A DNA stretch of 64,000 nt from contig VCMS01000030.1 in assembly GCA_022539475.1 (NCBI GenBank), forward strand, positions 248,001 to 312,000. The letters run 5' to 3'. Below are positions 1 through 10,368 of this stretch, in pieces. The notes beneath the pieces are model-generated. The model did no database searches. It saw only the letters and a program-made list of their open reading frames with translations, and was not told where the DNA came from. Made by a program: the position numbers and the translations under genes. Source of the DNA: Gracilaria domingensis. Its lineage: Eukaryota; Rhodophyta; Florideophyceae; Gracilariales; Gracilariaceae. How positions within the stretch are numbered: the first letter of the stretch is position 1; the number at the start of each line of letters is the position of its first letter.

Positions 1-371
1 GCCGGTGTGAAGATAATGACAGCCGCAGAGCTAGAACAGCATATGAACAGTTGACAAACGCGCCGCTTCACACGGCTGCCGTAAAACAGAATATCGGTAC
101 CAGCGCGACAACCCAGGGGTAACAACAAAACAATGGATCCACGCGACAAAGTACAGTACTGTGTAAATGAAAGCATTCGTCACTGCTGAAAGCATCGCAG
201 ACATACAAGTACGTCACGGAAGTCTTCGGTAAACGCATCAAGAACGCTATAATACTGCACCGACAAAACGTCTTCAGAACGCAAAACAACAAAGCAGTAC
301 CCTTGTACATCACAACGTCCTTGCGCCTTTAAACCAGCTCGAGTAGGCACAGCAAAAACTAAGTCGTGGCG
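1..371. other. Window edge and 3' flank, no gene seen
   Basis: No convincing coding region or RNA gene is visible between the window edge and the stop codon of the RhoGAP-like gene. Short open frames here have no recognisable domain. Confidence 0.5.
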
Positions 372-1373
372 CTACGTGCTCGATTGCAGCTCCGATATCT
401 TTTGACAGAGATTCTCGTCGTAAACCCTTGCATCCTCAATCATATTCATGACAAAGGCAGTAATCTTCCCAAGCATGAGCAAAGCAAAGCTGGAATTAGG
501 ATCCCAATGCAGCATAGAAGGTGCCACACACTTGGCCAAACAATGGGCGTTCATCTTGGATACCTCCACATTGGCCGACACACGCCCCAGCAACCTCATA
601 AATCTAGCCAAAATATACGCGCGCTTCGGCGATGAAAGGCGTGCGGTAGCATCCACGGTACGTGCAAGATGCGAGTCGCGATAGGTTGCTGATGTGTTAA
701 CAATAGAAGCGCCCTGAGAATCGTCAGACGGCTGTGATTCGATGTAGGCACGCAGACAATCTTTTGCCACTAGGGGCTCATTGGCGTGGCGAATTTGTGC
801 CTTGATAACACCGGCCGCAACGTGCGGGTCTGTGCTGGACGGAAGACTGGCACCGAGATCGACACGCATGTTTCGAACCAGGTCATCTACGGCGCTGACG
901 GCGAACAAAGTGCGTTCACCAAGGCCATTGAGCTCAAGGAAATCTATGCAAGCTAGAATGAGCCATTCCATGTGCGGCGTCCACGGATGGCGGGCAGGCT
1001 GGACCGAGAGATTATCCGGATAATATTCGCGTCTCGGGCGTGTGACGTGACTGGAAACATGCCGAGTTTGAGGACGTCTCGAGGGCTTAGAAGATCCGAA
1101 ACACAGACAGCCAGGCTCGACGGGTGGGTCGTACTGCGAGGAAGGTCGGGGCGGCAGGGAAGTTGGAGAGAGAGTGTGGGGCATCTGTCTGGCCTGGTTT
1201 GCAGCCGGCTGCATCCTCATAAAAGCGTTGAGTGCCTCAGCCCGCGCGATGAGACTTGTTCCGTTGTCTACAATGCCAGTGCCGCCGCCGCCCATCATGC
1301 CGGCCATCATATCCTCCTGGCGCACGATGGCCGGCTCGCCGAGGGCGTCGGTGTGCAGGCCGGCAGTAGCCAT
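372..1373 (-). CDS. RhoGAP-domain protein, probably without GAP catalysis
   Basis: The protein is about 333 aa from the first ATG; the frame is open nine codons further upstream but only to a TTG. RhoGAP proteins bind Rho-family GTPases and normally speed GTP hydrolysis at membranes. Residues 1-130 are low-complexity with Met/Gly and Pro/Ser runs. The C-terminal 200 residues align by eye with the RhoGAP fold: a segment with VIKAQIRHANEPL matches the family helix bearing the conserved Lys/Arg, and a later SPKRAYILARFMRLL...KMNAHCLAKCVAPSML block matches its C-terminal helices. The arginine-finger position reads Ala158 (context LFAVSA), and the usual Asn of the C-terminal motif reads Cys278. 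Both key residues are therefore absent. It is divergent from a Rho GTPase gene 751 bp away. The family call is good; loss of activity is inferred. Confidence 0.75.
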   Translation of the reverse strand: MATAGLHTDALGEPAIVRQEDMMAGMMGGGGTGIVDNGTSLIARAEALNAFMRMQPAANQARQMPHTLSPTSLPPRPSSQYDPPVEPGCLCFGSSKPSRRPQTRHVSSHVTRPRREYYPDNLSVQPARHPWTPHMEWLILACIDFLELNGLGERTLFAVSAVDDLVRNMRVDLGASLPSSTDPHVAAGVIKAQIRHANEPLVAKDCLRAYIESQPSDDSQGASIVNTSATYRDSHLARTVDATARLSSPKRAYILARFMRLLGRVSANVEVSKMNAHCLAKCVAPSMLHWDPNSSFALLMLGKITAFVMNMIEDARVYDENLCQKISELQSST

Positions 1374-2124
1374 GTGGCGGTGCGGGCGGGGTGGTGACAA
1401 TCAAAGGCGTGAACGAGGCGAAAGCTGAAGGAGGAAGGTGCTGAAGCGGGGGGTTGGGGGGGATGGGGGAGATTGTGGGGGGTATGGGCTTTGGTGGGCG
1501 GGGGTGGGGTGCGGCAGTGCGGACGGAGCAGGGGTCGAGGGTGGGCAACGTCTGGCGGCGCGCCCAAAAGCGCACAACTGCAACGGGAGCGCAACGCAGC
1601 AGCGCGCATCGCGCACGACGCGGAGGCGGCGCGTCGTAACGGGCGTGGCGCAGCGCAGCGGCGCTCGGCGCCGAACGGACCGCAGCGGCGTCATCGTCCA
1701 CGGCGCGCGCGATTTTCAAAGTTTCAAACGGGCGCGCCGCCAATCATACGCCAGCGCGTGCGACGGCGCCCAATCATACGGCGCCGTGGATTCGAAATTT
1801 CAAAAACTGCGCTGCTTCACGCCGTGGCGTCAGGCGTGCCTTCCATTGCGCGGCGCGTGCCGTTTACCTGCTGCTGATCTTCGCCCCTTGGCAGTTGTTT
1901 CTTCTTCTGCCACCGACACCCACCGCCCTCCCTTCGCCGCCCTTCTGCGCTCTTGCTCTCCTCTTCAACGCACTTCTTCTCCACTGCCCTCCTCGCCCTG
2001 CGCACACACTCCCTCCCCCACCTCCCCCAATTCTTCCGCTCGCTCTGTCTCCGCCGCCCTGTGCTTTCCGATCCCCATTCCCTCAGTTCGCACTCCGCTC
2101 CTCTTCCCTCCTCACCACTTTGCA
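1374..2124. promoter_or_regulatory. Bidirectional promoter between RhoGAP-like and Rho genes
   Basis: CpG-rich region separating two divergent start codons. It contains two direct copies of CCAATCATACG (1740-1750 and 1770-1780, 30 bp apart), resembling NF-Y-type CCAAT boxes. From about 1880 to 2120 the Rho-sense strand is strongly pyrimidine-rich, which looks like a 5' leader. No intron signal is obvious. Confidence 0.55.
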
Positions 2125-2772
2125 ATGGCTCGCGGCGGCTACAGTGCTGGACCTCACCAAAATGACAATAACAACGACTTTGTACGAGTGAAGACTGTGC
2201 TCGTTGGCGACGGTTCCGTTGGCAAAACCTGTATGGTATATAGTTACGCCGAGAACAAGTTTCCCACCGATTACGTCCCCACAGTCTTCGACACCTTCAC
2301 CGCCACCGTCCACGTCGACGGCCGTCCTCGCACTCTGGAGTTGCTTGACACAGCCGGACAGGAGGATTACGAACGTCTCCGAGCCCTAAGCTATCATGAG
2401 ACCGATGTGTTCATCCTGTGCTACTCCATCGTACATCGCCCGAGCCTGGAGAACATTGAAAGGCGCTGGGCGCCCGAGATCAAACGTGTCTCACCTGGCT
2501 CTCATATGATTCTCTGTGGCTGTAAGATGGACCTGCGTCACGACCCTGTCGAAATTGAACGTTTGAGGCAACGTCAAGACGCGCCCCTCACCAGAGAGGA
2601 AGGTGACAGGGTGTCAAAGAATATTGGCGCCGATTCGTTCTTCGAATGTTCTGCACTCACGCAAGAGGGTCTGAAGGATGTGTTTGATGAGGCTTTGTTA
2701 TCTGCTTGGGATCCGTTGCCCAAGCCGAGGAGATCGGCTTCTGCTCCGAACGCATGCTGTACTATTGCATGA
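2125..2772 (+). CDS. Rho/Rac-family small GTPase
   Basis: A 215-aa small GTPase, a molecular switch for actin, polarity and membrane traffic. G1 GDGSVGKT lies at 28-35, the switch I threonine at Thr53, DTAGQE at 75-80, CKMDLR (G4) at 133-138 and SAL (G5) at 176-178. The insert after G4 is typical of Rho rather than Ras or Rab. The C-terminus is basic (KPRR) and ends C-C-T-I-A, a CaaX box at Cys212 with a neighbouring Cys that could be palmitoylated; Ala at the last position favours farnesylation. The start is the first ATG that gives a normal-length N-terminus; the longer open frame upstream reads through the pyrimidine-rich leader. The divergent neighbour is a RhoGAP-like protein. Confidence 0.93.
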   Translation: MARGGYSAGPHQNDNNNDFVRVKTVLVGDGSVGKTCMVYSYAENKFPTDYVPTVFDTFTATVHVDGRPRTLELLDTAGQEDYERLRALSYHETDVFILCYSIVHRPSLENIERRWAPEIKRVSPGSHMILCGCKMDLRHDPVEIERLRQRQDAPLTREEGDRVSKNIGADSFFECSALTQEGLKDVFDEALLSAWDPLPKPRRSASAPNACCTIA

Positions 2773-4533
2773 ACACTAAGCGCGTTTACGTGTCTTGTAC
2801 AGACAGTTGGTCTCGAAGTTACACCTTGTTTGGGAACGTTGTCGTCACATGTATTAGTGACGGTGGACTTGTATGCTGTGAGTTTTTCCTTGGTGAGTGT
2901 GATGCTTCTGTCTGGTTGAGTTTTGTTGAGATAGTTTATTCTTATGTTGCAACATTTTCGCTGTTCGAGAGCTGTGGCTGGTGAATGCAGAGTGTCAGTG
3001 GGTTTGGAAGCTTGTGTTCTGGTGGAAGCAAAAGTGTGTCCCTGTTGGTAGAGGCCTGTAGTTTGGGAGATATAGCGATGGTATGACGTTGGTGAAGACA
3101 GTTGAGACATGAGAGAGAGTACTTAAGGAAGTGTCTCATTTAGAAACACGTTAGATTCGTTATTATAACCATAATGATGACAAAGCTGACAACGATGATG
3201 ATGATGAACGCCAAGACTGATAACCCCCTTCTCCAGTATTACTGATAGGATAATGGCAGTTGCAATGAATGACACCATGATGACGCCAAGTTGCGCCTTC
3301 GGGCGGTTCGTGCACTTGCTCGCTCACCTTCACGTCGACGGCGGTCTACGTCACCGACGCGTTTTCCGATGTTTTGGCGTCATCATCGCGATGGCGGCCC
3401 GCGGGCTTTGCCAAAACTGCAAGCGCGGTGCAGGTTTGGATATGGTATCACACGCACTGGACGCGCCCTTTAGTGTTGGGGGAAACGGCTGGTGAAGAAC
3501 TAGTGGTGAGGGCGGCGTTTTGATAGATGGCGGTGGTCCTCACCAGTTGTAAACAAGATATGTAGTGCAGTGATCTCGCAGCGCGAGGGCGCGGGGGCGC
3601 GACAACGATAGTACGAATCGTATAAGGTTGTTGCCGAATGAGAAGAGGATGAGCAAGTCAGGTGAGGGCTGATATGGCGGAATACACGGTGAAATTCCAA
3701 GCGGCTGCTTCTGAATGGGTGACAAGGGGACGCGTAAATACAGAGCAGCAAGACAAGGGCAATTGCTCTCGTTCTGCGCGTCGCAGGTCAGCAAGGGGGG
3801 TTACGACGTAGAAGCTGTCGTCAAGACGCGAATACCAGACAGCAGTCAGAAAAACAGACGAGGATGACAGAAGGGTGTGGGCGAGACCATGCGCATCTTC
3901 CATTTGAGCCGTTAAAGAGGCGTACACACTGTGCGCGGCGCGCGTGAAACGCGGAGGCGGCGGCTCTCGTTGTTGTCGCGCTGCAAAGACAGCAAAGTCG
4001 AGCACTCGTATGCATAGGCAGCATGCGTCGCGGCTCTTTGACCGCGGCGATGCACAAGTTGCTGACGGCGGCGACGAGCGATCCGACTCACGGCACGCCC
4101 TGAGCGCGGAGGAGTGCGGAAGCGGGCGCTGCCGTGGACGGCGCACGAAACTTGTGCACTGCCGACAGGCGGCAAGGTGCGGCGCATGTGTAATTCGGCG
4201 CCGCTGGCGCTGGCGCACGCCAGCGCCGTGCGTGTGTGGCGGCCGCCACGCGTGCTGCGCGCGCCGCGCCCGTCACGCGCGCGCGCCGCGTGTCGCACGG
4301 GCCGCTGGCGCCAGCTCCGCGCGCTGAGCGCGCCGCCGCGGCCTGCGCCGCTCGCTGCGCGCGGCGGCCATCTTAATCGCGCGGCATCCCGTGCCTCACC
4401 TCAGCGCGTCGAGAGCGCCCTCTGCACTCGCCGACGCCGCCGCCCAACCGACTTGCGTGCCGCCCGCCCAGCCCAACGCCGCCTTCCTTCCGTCTGCTCA
4501 GCTTTCGCCGCTTCCCCGACGTGCTCCTGCTCC
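2773..4533. other. Intergenic, CpG-rich in its right half
   Basis: No recognisable gene. The left part should hold the Rho 3' UTR and a short GAT repeat near 3194. From about 3900 to 4520 the DNA is very CpG-rich and probably holds the promoter of the bHLH gene. A perfect 10-bp inverted repeat with a 2-nt spacer lies at 4206-4227 (GGCGCTGGCG and its complement). Confidence 0.5.
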
Positions 4534-5588
4534 ATGACCGAGTCCTTCGACCTGCCCGAGTGGTTGCTGGATACCGAGCGAGCCGAGCCGTTGAGACTGC
4601 CTCACGCCCTCGCCCAGCTGCTCGAGTTGGAGCTCCAGCCTTCTGTCGCTCACACGTCTCCGCCCTCACCGACGCCAATGTGGCCTCCACCGTCGTTAAA
4701 AAGTCCTCGCCGCAGCGCCTGCCGCGAAGGACCTCAGTGTTCCCTTCGCCGCAGCACGCCCTTTCCAAGTCCCGTCGCCAGCAGCCCCCTGACTCTCGCC
4801 AGCGTCACAATGAAATGATGCGCAAAAACCGCCACAAGTTTAATGCCAAGTTCGAGCAGCTCGCCAGTCTTCTTCGCTCGTACGAGCTCGCCACCACCAC
4901 GTACAAGCCGATGAAGAACAAGATTCAAACACTTGAGCGTGCAATCTTTCAGTACGCTCTCATGCAGCGAAACAACGCCCGTTTTCGTTCCATGCTCACC
5001 TTTGCTCCTGATGCCACTCCGCTTGTGGTCTCCGAGTATGCTCGAACATTCGCCGCCATGCCGTCGCTTTCGCAAGCGTGTGAACAACTCCTGTCTCATC
5101 TTTGTGCTACACACGATTGGAAGTATGCCGAGGTTTGGATGCGAGACTCGTCTCAGCAAAACTGCTATAGCTACACTCTGAGACATGCTTTGATACCACC
5201 AAACAACATGCCGGACACAAGGGCTCGCTTGTCGCGCTTTGTCGCCGTCACCAAGGCCAACTCGCCCGATCCCTTCTTATTATCACAAGCCGTGTTCCCG
5301 GCACCAGTTTGGATCCCCGACTTGTCCAAGCAACGAAATAACAGTAGTCGAGCGCTTCATGCGGCTACAGCTGGCATCACTACGACGCTCATAATACCGG
5401 TGTTTGCCAGTAGTGCAACCAACGGTCTTGTTAACAACATGCCGGACGCTATCCTTACTCTGATGCACGCTAACGATGAGCTTCTATCCTTTACTAATCT
5501 GATTCGACCGTATGACTCTGCTACGATTACCGAATTGCTGCACTTGGTTTCGGCGGTTGTTAAATCGCGTTCTACGCCGTCGTCGTAG
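4534..5588 (+). CDS. bHLH-type transcription factor with GAF-like C-terminus; reading frame switches near 4645
   Basis: Two overlapping frames together look like one gene. The ATG at 4534 opens a frame starting MTESFDLPEWLLD with high GC at third codon positions until about 4640; that frame ends at 4818. A second frame, without its own upstream ATG, takes over coding character from about 4650 and runs to the stop at 5588. It encodes a basic stretch (RQRHNEMMRKNRHKFNAKF), a helix, a loop and a second helix (MKNKIQTLERAIFQYAL), as in bHLH proteins. A C-terminal region (about 5060-5570) has a GAF/MYC-N-like look (ACEQLLSHL...WKYAEVWMRD). No GT-AG intron of this genome's type fits between the frames. 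A missing base in the assembly is the simplest explanation; otherwise translation could start at the ATG at 4815, within the basic region. The bHLH call is moderate, the GAF call weaker. Confidence 0.6.
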
Positions 5589-5680
5589 CCATTTCCCGAT
5601 TCTTTTTCTTGCCACTTTTTGTCATAACTTGCCTTTTCGTATGCTACGGTTTGATCTGTGTGTTTTTGTTGAGTGTGAAT

Positions 5681-5700
5681 GTGTGTGTGTGTGTGTGTGT
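5681..5700. repeat. (GT)n microsatellite
   Basis: An uninterrupted GT dinucleotide run just downstream of the bHLH gene, within its probable 3' UTR. Confidence 0.8.
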
Positions 5701-7063
5701 ATGCCTTTTTTGACCTGGTGCTCTGAGGAGTGTTCATGTTGTCGAACAAATGTAATCAAACTTGCCAATAAAGCACCAAATTCGACAAGCATGGAGTAAG
5801 AAGCAGAAATCTATCTAGAAAATTTGTTGTACACTGTCAGAGCCCCCTTCACTCTCAATCGGAAGATATCTCATGAGTTCGAGTTTGATGCCCCTCTTCC
5901 CTTCTTCGAGCTCAAGAAACTCAAGACCGATTGTGAACCAAGCGAAAAAAGGCAAGATTTTCTCATTCGTTGGTATTCCGAGCGATCGATCTCTTCTTCC
6001 GGGGTCATGTGAACTTGCACGTGTCTTCAACACGTTATTGGAGTGAAGATTTGTGTTATGGATCTCAAGCGTGAATAAAAAGTGCAACTTCGTTCCCGTC
6101 TTTGCCTCTTGGTTTCGAAGAGACTTGAGAGTGCGTTGACAAGAAGTACCCATGTAGGGACAATTTCGGCGGGAACATTGCCAGCGACGATACGCCGGGA
6201 TGCAAGGGACTAAATGTTTACTTTAGTGTACATTTACGACCCCGCGGTGTATGACCTCCATGAGGCGCATCAAACTTCTTGTTTTTGACTGACAGACGAT
6301 TTGAAGAGACGCGCATTTGTTGCAGGAGTTTTGTTGCGACAAATTGATGGTCCCTGGGGGTTGGGGTTGCTCCGCGTTGAGGACACTTGACCCACAACCT
6401 ATATTTCAAGCGCGAAAAAAACCAAGATTGTGAACGCATCGGCAAGCCAAGTCTCGAGTTGATATTGGATACAATTATCGATACAGTATGTGTCTAGTGC
6501 TTGGCTTGCTTCATTTTTGATGGCACTTGAGAGACGTGGAAGGAATTGAGATCGTCTTCAAAGGCTATCATCGTTCTAATGTATTATATTCTGTTCGTGA
6601 AGGTCCACTCTTGGCGATGATGAGGTCGACACGTTAAGTCTGTGATCAGCGGCGACAGGAATGAATAGCGTTAGTAGTATCTTTGTTTATGGGCGAGAAT
6701 AAACGCAATTTCCTGGGTGGAGAAACTAGGGCAGGTTGAGAAGAACTGAGCAATCTTTTCACAATCTCGAGAGTGTTTGAAGGTTGTGATTATTGTGTTG
6801 TAGTGGGTCGGAAGGGGGGTTTAACTGGGTTTAGCATAGGAGGTGAACACAGTCGAGTGTGGTGGTGGCGTTTTAGTTCCAGGAATGAGGCGAGGTTCAT
6901 GGTGAGGAACCACCTGTTGATCCTGGAATCCATGAGAGCGTTTTTTTGAAGAATGAATGAGGGTTTTGGTCGGCAGCAACTGTCAATCCGTAAGTGTTCT
7001 TTCCATTGTGGTGTATGTTACTGGTTTGGTGCACGAAGAGCATGTACTCGGCAACTAAGGAGG

Positions 7064-7083
7064 CCCCCCCCCCCCCCCCCCCC
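7064..7083. repeat. Poly-C run of 20
   Basis: Twenty consecutive C residues in intergenic DNA. Length may be unstable or assembly-dependent. Confidence 0.9.
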
Positions 7084-8358
7084 TCTTTTCCGGAAATGTT
7101 ACCACTTTTGGTGTATGGTGGTCGAATGGCAGACCGATGATGGTTTTGGTTGGGTATGCGATGGAGCAGAAGGAAGAGGGGCGTAGGGGTGGAGACGGAC
7201 AAGACCCGAAGTAAAGAAAAAACTGTTTGTCAGATATCAATAGCGTGTGTGACGGTATGGGTGGAGTTGAATAGTGGACGCCAGAGTGCGAACTTACCCC
7301 AGGTCACAACCCTCGTTAACCACAGCGCAAACTACGGCAGCCGAAACGATGAGCACATAATTTAAAGCGCACGTCATAGGAAGCTGAAGCGAGCAACGCA
7401 GGTCCTAAGTTTTGTCCGTATCCAGCACAGAGAAAAGGGGAATCCGAAGCGGAGAGTACAAGAGAGAAAGAGACGGAGACCATGACATAGAGAGAGGTGG
7501 TGGAAACGTCACGTGGGGGATTGAACGATGAATAATTGAAAGAATGTCAAACAAAGAGGCTATGATTGGATGTGGGTTGTTTATGTGAGTTGTGTTTTTC
7601 TCGAAAGCGAGAACACAGATGGAACGAAATAAAATCGGTGATGAATCCTCTACTGTGTGCATGGATCATGGAAGAACAAATGTAACTTAGATCGTATATG
7701 AGACAAAGTGTTACACTGCGCCGGATGGTTTTGACCGCACAACTAGGGCGTACGCATCTCAGTTGGTGCAGATGATGACGGAAGCAAGTCAAACAGCTGC
7801 TACAAAGCCACTGGGTTTTTCTTTTTGAAGTGGTTGAGAGCCACGTATCTGAAGGAACCAGAACTGTATGACAGTTGCGGTAGGAAGGTCAAATAACGTA
7901 ACCGTTTCTTCTTGCATAAACCTTCCGCGGCGGAAGTTCCGCCCTTTTCTTCTACGTCTTTGAAAAGGTTTTAGGCTTTCTTTCTTGGGCGATGACGCGT
8001 CTTCTTGACGCAGAGTCACCACGCGGCCACGTCGCACACGCGCTCATCGCGGACAAACTCCGCGGCGCATTTGTTGCAGCAGCGTGATTTGGCGACGTCG
8101 GTTCGATGCAAAGACGGCGATGCAAATGAGTGGAGCGCGACCATCGCATTCGCTGCGCGCCACACATTGGCCGGCCGTTCGCGCTGCGTGCGGTTGCGTC
8201 GCCGTCGCTGCCCATTCACGGTGCGCGTTCCTGTGCGCACAGTTCCCAGCCAGATTCGCCGCAGGTCGCCATGGTCGACATGGTCGAGCTCAGCTCCAGA
8301 CCGCCTCGTCGCGGTGCCGCTGCGTGCTGTTGTTTGGTACCTTCGTAGCTTGTTCAAG

Positions 8359-10368
8359 ATGCTTGTCGAGTCGTCCGCGTTCTGTCCGAGCTCGCTGTTG
8401 CCCAACCTGCGACCGGCAGCACGCAGCTCATTGCGTCAAAGCGTGTCATCCTTCCGTCCACGATTCGTGCCGGCAAGCACCTCTACTCGGCCTAATCAGT
8501 CCAGCTTCCTGACGACAAAGTGTGTGGCGACGAGCAATGTATCAGCTCCCGCAGAATCCACGCCGATTACAAAACGGGACGACGTTGTCACAGTGGCCTT
8601 CGTCGCCCACATCGATCACGGCAAATCTTCCATGTGCGATGCTTTACTAAAGGGCGCTGCCTGCTTCAGAGAAAATGAACATGTGGAGGAACGTGTTATG
8701 GATGGCATGGACCTTGAAAAAGAGCGCGGTATTACGATTAATGCTAGTGCTGCGAGTTTGGTGTACAATGGGGTCAATGTTCAGATTTTGGATACTCCTG
8801 GACATGCCGACTTTGGTGGCGAAGTGGAGCGCGTTTTGAACATGGCTGACGGAGTGTTGTTGCTGGTTGATTCTGTTGAGGGACCCAAACCACAGACTCG
8901 CTTTGTCTTGAAGAAGGCTATTGAACTGAACAAGAAGATCTCGCTTATTATTAACAAGATGGATCGACCGCAGGCCCGTCCAGACTACGTCGTCGATTCT
9001 ACTTTTGATCTTATGGCTGAGTTGGGTGCTACTGACGAACAAATGGATTTTGATATTGCCTATGCCTCTGCTATTAACGGCCAATCGGGCTGTGAATCCG
9101 ACTGTTTGGAGGACAATATGGACGCTATTTTCGATCTTATCCTCAAGTTTCCGAGACCGGAAGTTGCCCTCGATGCTCCGTTGCAACTACAGGTCAACAA
9201 CGTCACGTATGATGACTTCAAGGGACGGCTTGTATCTGGTAGAGTCCATGCCGGTGTTCTTAGAAAGGGGCAGTCGGTCGTTGTATGCCACCCAGATAAG
9301 GATGACGTACGTGGAAAAGTTGCGGAGATTTTTGTATATGACAAGCTCGGAAGAGCTTCAGTCGAGCAGGGGAAGGCTGGAGATATTGTCATGTTCTCCG
9401 GACTATCGAAATTCGAGATCGGAGATACAGTTTGTTCCCCAGATGCCGTCAATCCGCTACCACCGATCTCCGTGGAGGAGCCTACTGTTCGTATGGCATT
9501 CATGGTGAACACATCAGAATTTGCAGGGCAGGAAGGCAAGTACGTCACATCTCGAAATATTCGTGATCGACTGGATAAGGAACTTGAACGAAATGTTGGG
9601 CTTAAGCTGGATTTGGAACGCTCTACTCCAGAATGTATTGAAGTCTGTGGACGTGGCGCTCTTCATCTAACGATTTTAATTGAAACAATGAGGAGAGAAG
9701 GTTTCGAATTTATGGTTGGACCTCCAACTGTTATTACTAAGGAAGTAGATGGTGCGAAACTTGAACCTTACGAACAGTTTGAGGTTGAGGTTCCAGAGGA
9801 ATATATGGGGTCTGTTGTTGACTTGCTTGGTCGCAGAAAGGGCGAAATGATTAATATGGCTGGCGCCAACTCGGAAAATATGGCTAGTGTGACATATCTT
9901 ATGCCTACTAGAGGTTTGCTTGGTGTGAAGAATGCTTTGTTGACGGCGACGAGAGGAACTGCAGTGATGAACTCTCAGTTCGATGGATATCGTCCGTTTG
10001 CGGGACAGATGGAGAACAAGGAGAACGGCAGTCTAGTCGTTTACGAAACTGGCAGGGCAACCACATATGGACTTGAGGCGGCTCAGGACCGCGGCCGTCT
10101 TCTTATCAAGCCCGGTGAAAAGGTTTACAAGAACCAGATATGTGGCATTTATCAACGACCCGGTGATTTAGCTGTGAATATTTGCAAGGTTAAGGCGCTC
10201 ACGAACTATCGTTCTGCTACAAAGGAGATTAAGACTGGTATGCAGGGCTTATTAGAGTTTTCGCTGGATGATGCTATTGAGTATATTGGACATGATGAAG
10301 TCGTTGAAGTTACTCCGGAAAGTGTTAGATTGTCCAAGAGAGCCTCTTTAAAGAAAAGGAAGAAGTAG
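8359..10368 (+). CDS. typA: TypA/BipA translational GTPase, organelle-targeted
   Basis: A 669-aa member of the ribosome-binding translational GTPases, related to EF-G and LepA. In plants the plastid form supports plastid translation and stress tolerance. An N-terminal leader of about 70 residues, rich in Ser/Arg/Pro and poor in acids, precedes the G domain and resembles a plastid transit peptide. G1 AHIDHGKS lies at 83-90, followed by RGITINA (switch I), DTPGHADF and NKMD. The later part has the TypA-specific order of domains II, III and V and a C-terminal domain ending in a Lys-rich tail. The start is the first ATG that leaves a plausible leader; the open frame extends upstream without ATG. 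Plastid rather than mitochondrial targeting is inferred. Confidence 0.92.
   Translation: MLVESSAFCPSSLLPNLRPAARSSLRQSVSSFRPRFVPASTSTRPNQSSFLTTKCVATSNVSAPAESTPITKRDDVVTVAFVAHIDHGKSSMCDALLKGAACFRENEHVEERVMDGMDLEKERGITINASAASLVYNGVNVQILDTPGHADFGGEVERVLNMADGVLLLVDSVEGPKPQTRFVLKKAIELNKKISLIINKMDRPQARPDYVVDSTFDLMAELGATDEQMDFDIAYASAINGQSGCESDCLEDNMDAIFDLILKFPRPEVALDAPLQLQVNNVTYDDFKGRLVSGRVHAGVLRKGQSVVVCHPDKDDVRGKVAEIFVYDKLGRASVEQGKAGDIVMFSGLSKFEIGDTVCSPDAVNPLPPISVEEPTVRMAFMVNTSEFAGQEGKYVTSRNIRDRLDKELERNVGLKLDLERSTPECIEVCGRGALHLTILIETMRREGFEFMVGPPTVITKEVDGAKLEPYEQFEVEVPEEYMGSVVDLLGRRKGEMINMAGANSENMASVTYLMPTRGLLGVKNALLTATRGTAVMNSQFDGYRPFAGQMENKENGSLVVYETGRATTYGLEAAQDRGRLLIKPGEKVYKNQICGIYQRPGDLAVNICKVKALTNYRSATKEIKTGMQGLLEFSLDDAIEYIGHDEVVEVTPESVRLSKRASLKKRKK

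Larger units (their letters stand above)
5589..8358. other. Long intergenic region
   Basis: About 2.8 kb with no supportable gene. It contains a (GT)n tract near 5681-5700, a 20-C homopolymer at 7064-7083 and, at its right end, a CpG-rich stretch (about 7990-8340) that is probably the TypA promoter. Confidence 0.5.

Noticed and set aside
1237-1743. Long minus-strand open frame over the Rho/RhoGAP promoter
   Set aside because: Composition effect of CpG-rich DNA; overlaps two clear starts and has no domain.
3658-4298. Arg/Ala/Cys-rich minus-strand frames
   Set aside because: Low-complexity translations of CpG-rich DNA without motifs.
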